Source: Paenibacillus silvestris
GTDB taxonomy: Bacteria; Bacillota; Bacilli; Paenibacillales; NBRC-103111
Assembly (NCBI RefSeq): GCF_009882985.1
Contig: NZ_WTUZ01000040.1
Location: 1 to 64,000 of the forward strand
Reading direction: 5' to 3'
DNA: 64,000 nt
The notes below the pieces were generated by a model. It did not search any database and was not told the DNA's origin. It was given only the letters and a program-made list of their open reading frames with translations. Made by a program: the position numbers and the translations under genes. Each line of letters starts with the position of its first letter. Within the stretch, counting starts at the first letter, position 1. Below are positions 1 through 8,231 of this stretch, piece after piece.

Positions 1-96
1 CGATACATAGATTATTACAATCACAAACGTATCAAATCAAAACTAAAAGGCATGAGCCCGGTACAGTACCGAGCTCATGCCCAACAGGTTGCATAA
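1..96 (+). CDS. IS3-family (IS150-group) transposase OrfB, C-terminal end only
   Basis: Reading frame 1 from the first base is open for 31 codons and stops with TAA at 94-96. It encodes the very C-terminus of an integrase-core (rve) transposase, including YIDYYNHKRIKSKLKG followed by SPVQYR, which is the typical closing segment of IS150-group OrfB proteins (Y-I-x-Y-Y-N-x-x-R-I-K). The rest of the protein lies outside the window. The element's right inverted repeat follows 7 bp downstream, so the assignment rests on two independent signals. Whether the full element is intact cannot be judged from here. Confidence 0.85.
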   Translation, partial: RYIDYYNHKRIKSKLKGMSPVQYRAHAQQVA

Positions 97-102
97 AACA
101 TT

Positions 103-127
103 TGTCTAACTTTAAGGGGTCACTTCA
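103..127 (+). mobile_element. Right terminal inverted repeat of the IS3-family element
   Basis: The 25-bp stretch contains TGTCTAAC followed by GGGGTCACTTCA. Its reverse complement, TGAAGTGACCCC then GTTAGACA, has the form of IS150-group terminal repeats. The bases 128-130 (ACA) could be the short target duplication, but the left end is outside the window, so this is not testable here. Confidence 0.75.
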
Positions 128-151
128 ACAGGAAGGCTGCCTTTAAGTTTT

Positions 152-682
152 TCATAACTGGATCCAAAAACGTCTAACCATATTGCCATTTTCCTCCGCG
201 TATTCCGATTCAAATCGGCCACCGTTTTTCAGAATGGTTCTCTCAGATGCCTCATTCCCCTTATCACAAACAAGAAGTACCTTATTCAGACCCATTTCTT
301 TCATCCGTCCTAAGGTTAAGGCCAGAAGTTGAGAGGCATACCCTTTGCGCCTTTCAGTAGGTCGTATGCCATAGCCGATATGCCCGCCGGAATTGAGCAG
401 TTTTTCGTTGAGTCTATGCCTGAGATTTGCAGCCCCAACAATCTTTCCTGAAACCTCATCTAGTAACCAATACGTAGAGTGAGGCACAAAACTTCCGTCC
501 ATTATCTTATCTTCTGAATCCTGCGAGTATAAGAAGTTCACCATGCCTGTGAAATCATAAGGCTCCTTCTCAACAACCCATGGAACAATATCTTCACCAC
601 TGTCTTTCCAATCCTCATAAAACGACATATATTCATCCTTATATTCAGTTGACGGTTTTACCAGCTTAACTGAATTTTGCAT
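152..682 (-). CDS. GNAT family N-acetyltransferase
   Basis: A 176-residue GCN5-related acetyltransferase, expected to move an acetyl group from acetyl-CoA to an amine; the substrate is unknown. The acetyl-CoA loop is visible as RPTERRKGYASQLL about two thirds along, followed by the VCDKGNEASERTILKNGG segment typical of the RimJ/YjdJ-type branch. The start at 682 is chosen because AGAGGTGGAG sits just upstream; a longer frame reaches 715 but lacks a ribosome site. The gene follows the phosphatase gene with only 10 bp between them, so they are probably cotranscribed. The IS element end lies 24 bp beyond its stop codon and may have displaced its terminator. Confidence 0.85.
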   Translation of the reverse strand: MQNSVKLVKPSTEYKDEYMSFYEDWKDSGEDIVPWVVEKEPYDFTGMVNFLYSQDSEDKIMDGSFVPHSTYWLLDEVSGKIVGAANLRHRLNEKLLNSGGHIGYGIRPTERRKGYASQLLALTLGRMKEMGLNKVLLVCDKGNEASERTILKNGGRFESEYAEENGNMVRRFWIQL

Positions 683-692
683 CTCTCCACCT

Positions 693-1268
693 CTATTCCC
701 ATAACCTCGCAACATTTTTTAGTTCCTTTTCCTTAAATTCAAGTTTATATATATCTGGTTTGCTTGTTTGCTTCCAGAATTCGTAGCCGTAATTAGAATC
801 AAAATATTTTAATATGATCGTCATTATATTTCCATGAGTCCCTATAACGATTTTCTTACCCTCAAAGTCAGAAAGCAGTTTTAAAATAATGGGTATCGCT
901 CGATCTTGAGCTTGTCTTGTTGTCTCCCCCTCAGGCATGCAAAAATCAATGTCCGTGAATGATTTCTCAATCCCAAGTAATAGTTCTTCTTCAGAAATTG
1001 GATAACTTAAGGTTGCAATGGGCCTTTCAATGAGTTCATCGTATGGAATGACCTCTTTCTGCAGCTGCTCTGCCAATGGAGCAACGGTTTCTTTGGCTCG
1101 ATGATACGAACTAGAAACTATTACATCTATGCTTTCGCCACCTAATAACTCTGCCACTCTTAGGGCATCTGCTTTTCCTTGTTCAGAGAGACTTGCCCCT
1201 CCTGCTCGTTCAAGCTCAAGTGAAAATGGTGCAATACCGTGACGAACAAAATAAATGTATGTGGTCAT
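693..1268 (-). CDS. Histidine phosphatase family protein (phosphoglycerate mutase-like)
   Basis: A 191-residue cytosolic branch-1 histidine phosphatase. The catalytic RHG motif is at the N-terminus (YFVRHGIAP), followed by LSEQGKADALRVAELL, the SSSYHRAKETVAPLA segment carrying the second Arg, an acidic catalytic region, and the second histidine in IGTHGN near the C-terminus. All key residues of the fold are present. The substrate is not predictable; small members act on phosphosugars, nucleotides or metabolite phosphates. The start at 1268 follows GAAGGAGGG, while the longer frame to 1373 has no ribosome site and runs into the upstream terminator. It is the first gene of a two-gene unit with the GNAT gene. 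Confidence 0.85.
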   Translation of the reverse strand: MTTYIYFVRHGIAPFSLELERAGGASLSEQGKADALRVAELLGGESIDVIVSSSYHRAKETVAPLAEQLQKEVIPYDELIERPIATLSYPISEEELLLGIEKSFTDIDFCMPEGETTRQAQDRAIPIILKLLSDFEGKKIVIGTHGNIMTIILKYFDSNYGYEFWKQTSKPDIYKLEFKEKELKNVARLWE

Positions 1269-1325
1269 AAAGGCAGACCCTCCTTCTTCATCGTCTTTAC
1301 CGAATAATACCATATTAGCTCTTAA

Positions 1326-1357
1326 CGAAAAAGCCACCGAGCATAGCTCGGCAGCCC
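1326..1357 (-). terminator. Rho-independent terminator of the sugar ABC operon
   Basis: Read on the minus strand, GCCGAGC and GCTCGGT form a stem with a three-base loop, and five T follow. It lies 17 bp past the stop of the permease gene at 1374 and separates that operon from the phosphatase gene. Confidence 0.8.
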
Positions 1358-1373
1358 AAGTATATCTGTTCAT

Positions 1374-2201
1374 TCATCCCTTCACAGCGGAACTGACCGT
1401 CAATGCGCTTTCCACTTGTTCCGTGAAGATGAGATATAACACGACCATTGGCAAGCTCGCGATCGTCATGACAGCTCCCATCCCACCCCAGTCTGTCGCG
1501 TGAAGACCTTGAAAATATATGAGTCCAATTGGCAATGTCATTAATGACTCTTTGGTTATCAATATTGATGCCAAAAAGAACTCATTCCACGTTCCCATAA
1601 ACTGCAGAATAACAATGGTGGCAACTGCTGGAGTTAAGATTGGCAGCATAATACGGAAGAATGTGAGATAAATCGAGGCGCCGTCCATACAAGCCGACTC
1701 CTCCAGTTCTTGTGGAATGCCACGCAGGAAGCCGTAGAATACCATCGATGCAAAGGGCAGCCCGAACGCCACATAAGGGATTAAGAGAGCGCCGTAAGTA
1801 TTCGTCAAGTGAAAATCTTTCACGATAATCGCCAAGGGAATAATAATGACTTGAATCGGAATAAACATCCCGATAATCATGTAAATCCGTACCGTTTCAC
1901 GAAATTTCCACCGGAGCCTGGCAATGGCATAGGCAAACATGACGGCGAAAAGGACGACGCCGATCGTCGTAACAGTAGAAACAACTATACTGTTGGTGAT
2001 ATAAGTAGGAACACTGAATTTATTCCATGCATTCACATAGTTCTCATATCTGAAGTGAGACGGTATTCCGAAAGGATTGGTAACGAAGATTTCATCATTG
2101 TTTTTCAATGAATAGAAAACCATCCAAATTAACGGATAAACGGAAATAACGAAATAAATCCATAAAAAAGACTGCAGGACGACACTGACGATTTTGTTCA
2201 T
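1374..2201 (-). CDS. Carbohydrate ABC transporter permease, MalG/AraQ type
   Basis: A 275-residue inner-membrane permease of a CUT1 sugar importer with about six hydrophobic helices. The cytoplasmic EAA loop that docks the ATPase is clear: EESACMDGASIYLTFFRIMLP. The gene ends a three-gene operon (binding protein, MalF-type permease, MalG-type permease) and starts 14 bp after the preceding permease, behind AAAGGAG. No ATPase gene is present in the operon. In Bacillales such importers usually share one MsmX-type ATPase encoded elsewhere; that is inference here. The transported sugar cannot be told from the sequence. Confidence 0.9.
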   Translation of the reverse strand: MNKIVSVVLQSFLWIYFVISVYPLIWMVFYSLKNNDEIFVTNPFGIPSHFRYENYVNAWNKFSVPTYITNSIVVSTVTTIGVVLFAVMFAYAIARLRWKFRETVRIYMIIGMFIPIQVIIIPLAIIVKDFHLTNTYGALLIPYVAFGLPFASMVFYGFLRGIPQELEESACMDGASIYLTFFRIMLPILTPAVATIVILQFMGTWNEFFLASILITKESLMTLPIGLIYFQGLHATDWGGMGAVMTIASLPMVVLYLIFTEQVESALTVSSAVKG

Positions 2202-2215
2202 ACGATGACTCTCCT

Positions 2216-3106
2216 TTACCCCTGTTCCAAACCGGTTTCTCTGCTATCAAACACTTTGTTGATGATGATGGTGGCGACTAGGCTAATCACAATCAACAAA
2301 ACCGAAATGGCACACGCATATCCGTATTGATTACCCGAAAAAGCGTTTCGAATAATCATAAATGTGATCGTGTAGTTTGTCGTGCCTGGTCCGCCATTCG
2401 TCATAATTGCCATTTGAACATAAGCACCTATTCCAGCCGTAATGGCAATAATAAAGCAAAACTTGAACGTCTCTTTCATCAATGGAAGCGTGATGTGCCA
2501 ATGTGCCCTCCATTTACCCGCACCGTCGATTCGAGCTGCCTCTGTGTAATGTTCGGGTACGGATTTTGCGCCGGCATAAAGCAAGGCAAACTGAAACCCC
2601 ATATACTGCCATGCATTGACGAAAGCAATCGCAATAATCGAGACGCTCGGCGAGTTCAGCCAGTCTTGACGATACGTCATCCCAAGTGCTTCAAACAATT
2701 TATTGATGATTCCGTTAACCGGGTCATACATGGAGAGCCAAAGCTGGCACACAACCGTGACAGACAGCACAACGGGAATGAAATAAGCGGTTTTCAGTAC
2801 TTTTCGTCCTTTAACCGTTGGATCCGAGCAAATAAGCGCCAGCAAAGTGCCTAGACCGATTTGGAAAATAACGAGAACGAGCGCGAATAAAAGCCCATTC
2901 CGGAGTGAAGTCGTCAATAAATAATCTTGACTAAGCTCGATATAATTTCTGACGCCTATAAAAGTCGCTTCGCTCAGCCCATCCCATTCAAAGAAGCTGC
3001 GATAAAAGGTCTGAAGAATGGGATAAAACACAATCACACTATATAGAACAATTGCCGGAGTTAGAAAAATTAAAATAGCCCATTTGTTTCCTAAATATTG
3101 TTTCAT
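2216..3106 (-). CDS. Carbohydrate ABC transporter permease, MalF/LacF type
   Basis: A 296-residue permease with a short N-terminus, six predicted membrane helices and the EAA loop EAARIDGAGKWRAHWHITLP. It pairs with the downstream MalG-type permease to form the channel of a CUT1 importer. The start follows AAAGGGAG. The gene is separated from the binding-protein gene by about 75 bp that hold a stable hairpin, an arrangement often seen where the binding protein must be made in excess. The substrate is unknown. Confidence 0.9.
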   Translation of the reverse strand: MKQYLGNKWAILIFLTPAIVLYSVIVFYPILQTFYRSFFEWDGLSEATFIGVRNYIELSQDYLLTTSLRNGLLFALVLVIFQIGLGTLLALICSDPTVKGRKVLKTAYFIPVVLSVTVVCQLWLSMYDPVNGIINKLFEALGMTYRQDWLNSPSVSIIAIAFVNAWQYMGFQFALLYAGAKSVPEHYTEAARIDGAGKWRAHWHITLPLMKETFKFCFIIAITAGIGAYVQMAIMTNGGPGTTNYTITFMIIRNAFSGNQYGYACAISVLLIVISLVATIIINKVFDSRETGLEQG

Positions 3107-3132
3107 CTCTATGCTCCCTTTCTTTGAAAAGA

Positions 3133-3160
3133 CTCACACCGACTTACAGGTCGATGTGAG
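3133..3160 (-). other. Intercistronic hairpin between binding protein and permease genes
   Basis: On the minus strand an 11-bp stem (CTCACATCGAC pairing with GTCGGTGTGAG, one G-U pair) encloses a 6-base loop, followed by TCTTTTC. It lies between the stop of the binding protein gene and the permease start. It may act as a partial terminator or protect the upstream mRNA, raising binding-protein yield. The function is inferred from position only. Confidence 0.6.
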
Positions 3161-3180
3161 CCATTAGGTACTGAAAGGAT

Positions 3181-4539
3181 CTATTTCTTCAGCGACTTAT
3201 TGAGATTCGTTACGAATTGCTCTGCGGTAAACCCTGCAACTACCAAGTTCTGCGAATTGTCATCAATGCTCAGGTTCACATTCGTATCATTTTGCACGGT
3301 CGCGAAGCTAGTAATATTCGGGATCACTTCTTTTCCAAGTCGAGTTAGCATCGCAGGAACTTGCGCTGTAACTGGCTTATCGACCTTGACGGAGACAATC
3401 GGCGTCCCTACTTGCGTGTACTTGTACTCTGCATATTTACGTGCCATGAACGCTGCTACTTTCGTTGCGGCTTCTTTGTTTTTCGTTTTTGCAGAAACGG
3501 CGAAACCTCCTGGGCCACCTGCTCCATTCATGGCGAACTTTGCTTTTTCATAAGTAGCTTCATCTTTCGCAGGGAAGTTCATGAAATCTACATTGTCACC
3601 CAGATTCTTCTGCGAACTCGGAATTTCCCATTGGCCATTCACGAACATGGCAGCCTTGCCTTGGTAAAAGAGTGAAGAAGCTTGATCGTAATTCGTCTGA
3701 GTTGCATTTTTAGCGAATAAACCTGCCTTTTGCAGCTCCTCTACTTGCTTAGCAGCCAGCTTCAGAGCTTCAGGTGTCTCTGCCGCGCCGTTGAGAGCAC
3801 CATAGCCTTTCGATTCCTCACGTGTCATGAAGCCTTGTAATAAGGCATTTCCAATCCATTTTTCTTTCGAGAAGATGGCGAGCGGAGTGATTCCCTTCGC
3901 ATTGAATTTTTTTGCGGCGTCCTTCAATTGATCGATCGTTTTGATCGGCGCCTGCACGCCAGCTTCAGCAAAAAGCTTTTTATTATAATACAAAATGATA
4001 AATTCAGTTCCAGCATACGGATAGCCATACACGTGGCCGTCTGGTGCAATCAATTTCGCTTCATTGCCTTTGTTCAAATCTTTCTTGAATTGCGCCGTTT
4101 CTGGGGCAGTATCTAACGTTAAAATATTGTTCGACTTACTGCCGATCTGCATGATATCCCAGTTCGTGTCGATAATGTCAGGCAAGTCTCCTGTTGCCAT
4201 TTGCGTTTTAATTTTCTGCCCATTATCTTGCAGCCCAGGGACCAGAGTAACTTCAATGTTTGGCATTTCTTTCTTAAGCTCCGCAACCGCGTAATCGTAA
4301 GGCTTCGATGTGTCATCATCAAAATGATTTGTATAGATGCTAAGCTTAATTACGGCATCCGCTGGTGCTGCAGCAGCTGTCGCTGCCGGCGCAGATGTAG
4401 CTACTGCAGCTGGTGCTGCTGACGGTGCTGGCGTTGCTTTTGCGCCTGTCTCATTCTTCGTTTCCGTTCCACACGCGGTAAGCGAAACTGCCATGATTGA
4501 TGCGAGTGTGATGCTGCTCAATTTCGTCCAGTTACTCAC
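3181..4539 (-). CDS. Extracellular sugar-binding lipoprotein of the ABC importer
   Basis: A family-1 extracellular solute-binding protein of about 452 residues, anchored outside the membrane as a lipoprotein. The N-terminus has a hydrophobic signal ending in the lipobox LTAC, followed by a low-complexity Ala/Pro/Thr linker of about 40 residues before the mature domain. The family motif GQWEIPSS is present near residue 300. A GTG start at 4539 is preferred because GGGGGT lies 7 bp upstream; an ATG at 4554 in the same frame would contain that ribosome site. It is the first gene of the operon and is preceded by a CcpA/LacI-like operator. The ligand is not identifiable. Confidence 0.9.
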   Translation of the reverse strand: MSNWTKLSSITLASIMAVSLTACGTETKNETGAKATPAPSAAPAAVATSAPAATAAAAPADAVIKLSIYTNHFDDDTSKPYDYAVAELKKEMPNIEVTLVPGLQDNGQKIKTQMATGDLPDIIDTNWDIMQIGSKSNNILTLDTAPETAQFKKDLNKGNEAKLIAPDGHVYGYPYAGTEFIILYYNKKLFAEAGVQAPIKTIDQLKDAAKKFNAKGITPLAIFSKEKWIGNALLQGFMTREESKGYGALNGAAETPEALKLAAKQVEELQKAGLFAKNATQTNYDQASSLFYQGKAAMFVNGQWEIPSSQKNLGDNVDFMNFPAKDEATYEKAKFAMNGAGGPGGFAVSAKTKNKEAATKVAAFMARKYAEYKYTQVGTPIVSVKVDKPVTAQVPAMLTRLGKEVIPNITSFATVQNDTNVNLSIDDNSQNLVVAGFTAEQFVTNLNKSLKK

Positions 4540-4571
4540 TATGTTTACCCCCATTAATAAAATCTAGATTT

Positions 4572-4586
4572 TGTTAAGCGCTTACA
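4572..4586 (-). promoter_or_regulatory. CcpA (cre) or LacI-family operator upstream of the ABC operon
   Basis: The sequence TGTTAAGCGCTTACA has the AAGCGCTT palindromic core of LacI/CcpA operators; it differs from an ideal 14-bp cre by one inserted base. A weak promoter (TTATGG, 17 bp, TACAAT on the minus strand) lies just upstream, putting the site shortly after the likely transcript start, a normal repression position. This predicts carbon-source control. Confidence 0.5.
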
Positions 4587-4797
4587 TGACTGATTGTAAG
4601 GGAAAAATGATTTGACCATAAGGTACGATTCCCCCTTAAAACGTACAAATAACCTGTTTAACTGGAGGGCAATTTTCATGGATACGTGCTTTTTTCCTTT
4701 TTCACTTTACTTTATTTGCCAGAATGAGAGTTGGTCATTATACTTATACATAGATATACGAGGTATTAATGGATTCGCATGGAAAGGAGGATTTTTT

Positions 4798-5133
4798 ATG
4801 AAAATTAGCAAAGAACTTATGAAAGGCAGTACGGTCATTCTGATTCTAACGCTTCTGAACCGTAAGGATATGTATGGGTATGAGATGACTAAAGAGATGG
4901 AAACGCATACGGACGGTGTGTTCACTTTAAAGGAAGGGACACTATACCCCATTCTTCATACCCTTGAATCAGATCAACTGGTGGAAGCCTATTGGCATGA
5001 AAAGGATGGCCGTAAACGCAAATATTATCGAATTACGAAAAGCGGCCAAGATGAACTTAGCCTTAAAACAAAGGAATGGACGTTGTTTCGTAGTACGGTT
5101 GACCGTGTTATAGAGGAGGGCGGCCGTATATGA
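4798..5133 (+). CDS. PadR family transcriptional regulator
   Basis: A 111-residue PadR-like regulator made of a winged helix and a short C-terminal dimerisation helix. Characteristic segments are LTLLNRKDMYGYEMTKEM, the wing region FTLKEGTLYPILHTLE, and GRKRKYYRITKSG. The start at 4798 follows AAAGGAGG; a longer frame to 4612 lacks such a site. PadR proteins of this size usually repress their own operon and are relieved by membrane or cell-wall-active compounds. Upstream, TATACATAGATATA near the promoter is a possible operator. The stop codon overlaps the next gene's start (ATGA), so the regulator and the SEDS-like protein are translationally coupled. Confidence 0.92.
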   Translation: MKISKELMKGSTVILILTLLNRKDMYGYEMTKEMETHTDGVFTLKEGTLYPILHTLESDQLVEAYWHEKDGRKRKYYRITKSGQDELSLKTKEWTLFRSTVDRVIEEGGRI

Positions 5134-6479
5134 CGCAGATTCGATATCAGGAAGATATTAAAGAATTCTTAAAGCAAGTCTGCTCGCACATTCGAGCCAA
5201 GGAAGTTCATCACGAAGTGAAAATGGAACTTGAGAGTCATTTGCAGGATATCATCGAGGAGAAATTAGACCGAGGCATTGACCTAAATACCGCTATACAA
5301 GAAGCGATTAGCCAGATGGGAGCACCCGACCTTATCGGCGCTCAGTTTCAAAGAGTGCATCGCCCTAGGACAGATTGGAAGCTGCTTGCGCTTGTGGCCT
5401 GCTTCATCCTTTTGGGACTTGTCGCCGTTTTTGCCGCTCAGACTTCAATTGCTGAGCGGATAGGCTCCTCTACAATCGGAATGAAACAAGTCATCTATGT
5501 TTTTATTGGCGTACTCCTTATGCTTAGAATCCGTTTATTTAATTATGAGACATTAGCTCCCTATTCCTGGGTGCTGTATATTGGAACGTTGATCCTATTG
5601 ATTTTCTCCACAGGGCCAGGATACCGAATGAATGGTTATTTGTACTTAGGAACAGAAATGGTGCATATTGTATCCATCACACCGTATTTGTTGCTCTTGT
5701 CAATAGCAGGAATATGGACGGCTAGACCTGCCATCCAAACAACTTCGTCTTGGATGAAGAGAGTAACAAGATCGTCGTTCTTGAACTTCGGTATTCTTTT
5801 AATACCCTGTATCTGCTTGTTGAAAGCCCACTCCCTTAAGGATTTGATCTTGTTTATTGTAGGTTCTGCTTCATTGCTTCTTACACTAAAGAAAAGTCCA
5901 CACATTCTAGTTACACATGTGAGTATATTAATCGGTTCCATGCTCATCTATTTGTTAACCTCATCGAGTCATATGAATGATAAGCTTCATCGTTTTGTAG
6001 CCTTTCTAAGACCTCATGAAGATACACAAGGGGTTAATTATGTCCTTACTCAGTCCAAAGAAGCTATCTCATCTGCTAGCTGGTGGGGACATGGCTACGC
6101 TTCTCCCCTAACGACTTTACCTGAGCTTCAGTCCAACATGATGTTTGCCTATTTAATTCATTGCTTCGGCTGGATTGCCGGTATTCTAGTTTTCTTGATG
6201 GTTATCATGTTTATCTTCCACTCCATACAAATCAGCGGCAAAATCCAAGAAACTTATGGTAAAGCCCTGCATTCAACCTTTCTCACGTTATTTGTCATCC
6301 AGTTTATTTGGCCAATACTAATGTCTATCGGCTTGGCACCTATCAGTGCTTTCTCGCTTCCCTTTGTCAGCTATAACGGCACGCATGTTATTTTTCAGTT
6401 TGCAGCTATTGGCTTAATACTTAGCGTATATCGACGGAAGGATTTACAAGGGGCTTCAAATAGGATGATAAGAACTTAA
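5130..6479 (+). CDS. SEDS-fold (FtsW/RodA/SpoVE) membrane protein with PadR-linked helical N-domain, catalytic Asp replaced
   Basis: A 449-residue fusion. Residues 1-75 form the helical domain often found on proteins encoded next to PadR genes (ESHLQDIIEEKLDRGIDLNTA, then AISQMGAPDLIGAQF). Residues 85-435 are polytopic with the SEDS signature LPFVSYNGTHV near residue 410 and the extracellular loop FLRPHEDTQGVNYVLTQS. SEDS proteins polymerise glycan strands from lipid II. In active members the loop-4 motif reads LPE-x-x-T-D-F; here it is LPELQSNMMF, so the conserved acidic residue is Asn336, and the usual GEExG segment is IHCFGW. The earlier QPDLGT motif is also not recognisable. Loss of glycosyltransferase activity is likely; a sensing or scaffolding role is inference. 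Confidence 0.85.
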   Translation: MTQIRYQEDIKEFLKQVCSHIRAKEVHHEVKMELESHLQDIIEEKLDRGIDLNTAIQEAISQMGAPDLIGAQFQRVHRPRTDWKLLALVACFILLGLVAVFAAQTSIAERIGSSTIGMKQVIYVFIGVLLMLRIRLFNYETLAPYSWVLYIGTLILLIFSTGPGYRMNGYLYLGTEMVHIVSITPYLLLLSIAGIWTARPAIQTTSSWMKRVTRSSFLNFGILLIPCICLLKAHSLKDLILFIVGSASLLLTLKKSPHILVTHVSILIGSMLIYLLTSSSHMNDKLHRFVAFLRPHEDTQGVNYVLTQSKEAISSASWWGHGYASPLTTLPELQSNMMFAYLIHCFGWIAGILVFLMVIMFIFHSIQISGKIQETYGKALHSTFLTLFVIQFIWPILMSIGLAPISAFSLPFVSYNGTHVIFQFAAIGLILSVYRRKDLQGASNRMIRT

Positions 6480-6582
6480 CCAACTTCATCTCAACCAATT
6501 TAGATAAATGTCTTACGACATATAATTAATCCTATATTGTAAAACGTAGACTCTCCCCCATTGGACGCGGCGGCTTTTTTTG

Positions 6583-6617
6583 TCAACAAAAAAAAGAAGC
6601 CCGCCTCAGCGAGCTCC
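6583..6617 (-). terminator. Terminator of the MFS exporter gene
   Basis: On the minus strand GAGCTCGC and GCGGGCTTC form a stem with one bulge and one G-U pair around a TGAG loop, followed by a run of eight T. It starts 10 bp after the stop codon of the exporter gene. Confidence 0.65.
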
Positions 6618-6626
6618 TTATTAATC

Positions 6627-8072
6627 TTAATGCACCGCATTCATCGTTGCATGCTTAACGATAACGCGGCGAATGAAGAATGCCACTGCTAAGCCGATAA
6701 GTGTCACAATCATTGCGAACAAAAATACGTGCTGGGAACCGAACATCATGGCCTTAGCAGCCTCAACGGGTTCACTCGGCTTCGAGGAGCTGACGAGATA
6801 CTTTTCTATGCCACTTGTTAGAATACTGATTGCGATGGCTGTACCGATAGCGCCTGCAACCTGTTGCAACGTATTCATGACAGCCGTACCATGCGGATAA
6901 AGCTCTGGCGGAAGTTGGTTAAGTCCATTCGTCTGCGACGGCATCCATACCATGGAGATACCAACCATAAGTCCGATATGCAGAACTACGATGAAGGCCA
7001 CAGAAGAGGCAACTGTAATGCTGGAGAAAAACCATAACATCACAGCCACGATGGCAAGACCTGGGACTACAAGCCATTTAGGCCCATACTTATCGAATAA
7101 GCGTCCCATACGTGGCGACAAGATACCGTTCAACGCACTACCAGGCAGCAGCATGAGCCCTGTCGTAAACGCGGATAACTTCATCCCGTTCTGTAGATAC
7201 ATCGGCAGAATAATCATAGTTGACAAGATAATCATCATACAGGATAACACTAGAAGCAATCCGACAATAAACATTGGGTACTTGAAGACACGCAAGTTCA
7301 TCATCGGTGCGCGCATAGAGATCTGGCGAAGTGCGAACAACACAAGAGCGACCAGGCCGATTATGATCGATGAGAGAACGATTGTACTCGTCCAGCCACC
7401 GTCCCCTTCGCCTGCTTTACTGAAGCCAAATACGACACCGCCGAAGCCTATCGTTGATAAAATAATGGAAATTAGATCAATACGCGGTCTTGTGACCTCG
7501 GTGACGTTGTCTAAGTTTTTCAAACCAATGAATAGACCAATGATCAAAAATGGAAGAGACAACCAGAAAATGTAGTGCCATGTTAAATATTCAATTAGAA
7601 GACCCGCCACAGTTGGGCCGGTTGCTGGTGCGAACATGATGACTAGACCAACGAAGCCCATCGCTGCACCGCGCTTCTCTGGAGGATATACGACTAGAAT
7701 AGTATTAAACATGAGCGGAATCAATAAACCCATACCGGCTGCCTGAAGAACGCGAGCAACCATCAGCATCTCGAAATTGACAGCTAACGCAGCAATCAAT
7801 GTTCCAACGATTGAGCTTGCAAGCGATACGACGAACATTTGCCTTGTAGTCAACCATTGCAGCAGTAGACCAGTCATCGGCATCAGAATCCCGAGAGTCA
7901 GCAAGAATCCTGTTGTTAACCACTGTGCAGTAGCCGCTGAAATCTGGAACACATCCATTAAGTTACTAATTGCTATGTTGAGTGCCGTCTCACTGAACAT
8001 GCCAACAAAGCCGCAGATAAGCAGCGACGCCATAATAGCCTTAGTATTGTATTGCTTCATTTGTTTCTTCAC
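6627..8072 (-). CDS. MFS multidrug exporter, DHA2 (EmrB/QacA, LmrB-like) family
   Basis: A proton-coupled drug exporter of about 481 residues with 14 predicted membrane helices. Visible DHA2 marks are WLTTGFLLTLGILMPMTGLL near the start (motif D1-like), GLLIPLMFNTILVVYPPEKR (motif A region), and FAPATGPTVAGLL (motif C). The substrates are unknown; LmrB-type relatives export lincosamides and other hydrophobic compounds. The start is taken as the GTG at 8072 because GGAGAGGG lies 6 bp upstream; the ATG at 8060 is an alternative, and the longer frame to 8189 has no ribosome site. The promoter region carries an operator shared with the small gene upstream. Confidence 0.88.
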   Translation of the reverse strand: MKKQMKQYNTKAIMASLLICGFVGMFSETALNIAISNLMDVFQISAATAQWLTTGFLLTLGILMPMTGLLLQWLTTRQMFVVSLASSIVGTLIAALAVNFEMLMVARVLQAAGMGLLIPLMFNTILVVYPPEKRGAAMGFVGLVIMFAPATGPTVAGLLIEYLTWHYIFWLSLPFLIIGLFIGLKNLDNVTEVTRPRIDLISIILSTIGFGGVVFGFSKAGEGDGGWTSTIVLSSIIIGLVALVLFALRQISMRAPMMNLRVFKYPMFIVGLLLVLSCMMIILSTMIILPMYLQNGMKLSAFTTGLMLLPGSALNGILSPRMGRLFDKYGPKWLVVPGLAIVAVMLWFFSSITVASSVAFIVVLHIGLMVGISMVWMPSQTNGLNQLPPELYPHGTAVMNTLQQVAGAIGTAIAISILTSGIEKYLVSSSKPSEPVEAAKAMMFGSQHVFLFAMIVTLIGLAVAFFIRRVIVKHATMNAVH

Positions 8073-8127
8073 TTCCCTCTCCTGAAAACTACTCTCATAG
8101 TTTTCTTTCTTTATAGTCCGTTCTAAA

Positions 8128-8143
8128 TTACAACAGTCTGTCG
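8128..8143 (-). promoter_or_regulatory. Operator copy at the MFS exporter promoter
   Basis: TTACAACAGTCTGTCG matches 13 of 16 positions of the TGACAGCAGTCTGTCA site at 8462-8477. It lies just downstream of a TATAAT hexamer on the minus strand, so a bound protein would block early transcription. The binding protein is not known; the neighbouring WYL regulator is the natural candidate. Confidence 0.5.
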
Positions 8144-8186
8144 AATTATACAAGAGCAAAAATAAATAAAATATATTTCTCCTATA

Positions 8187-8224
8187 CAAAAAAAGAAAAC
8201 ACCTCCAAATAATTCAGGGAGGTG
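8187..8224 (-). terminator. Terminator of the 52-residue gene
   Basis: On the minus strand CACCTCC and GGAGGTG pair across an 11-base loop and are followed by TTTTCTTTTTTT. It begins 8 bp after the small gene's stop codon. Confidence 0.75.
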
Positions 8225-8231
8225 CAGTTCC

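Noticed and set aside
6952..7575. Plus-strand open frame of 207 codons
   Set aside because: It is antisense to the MFS exporter, whose helices and motifs are clear.
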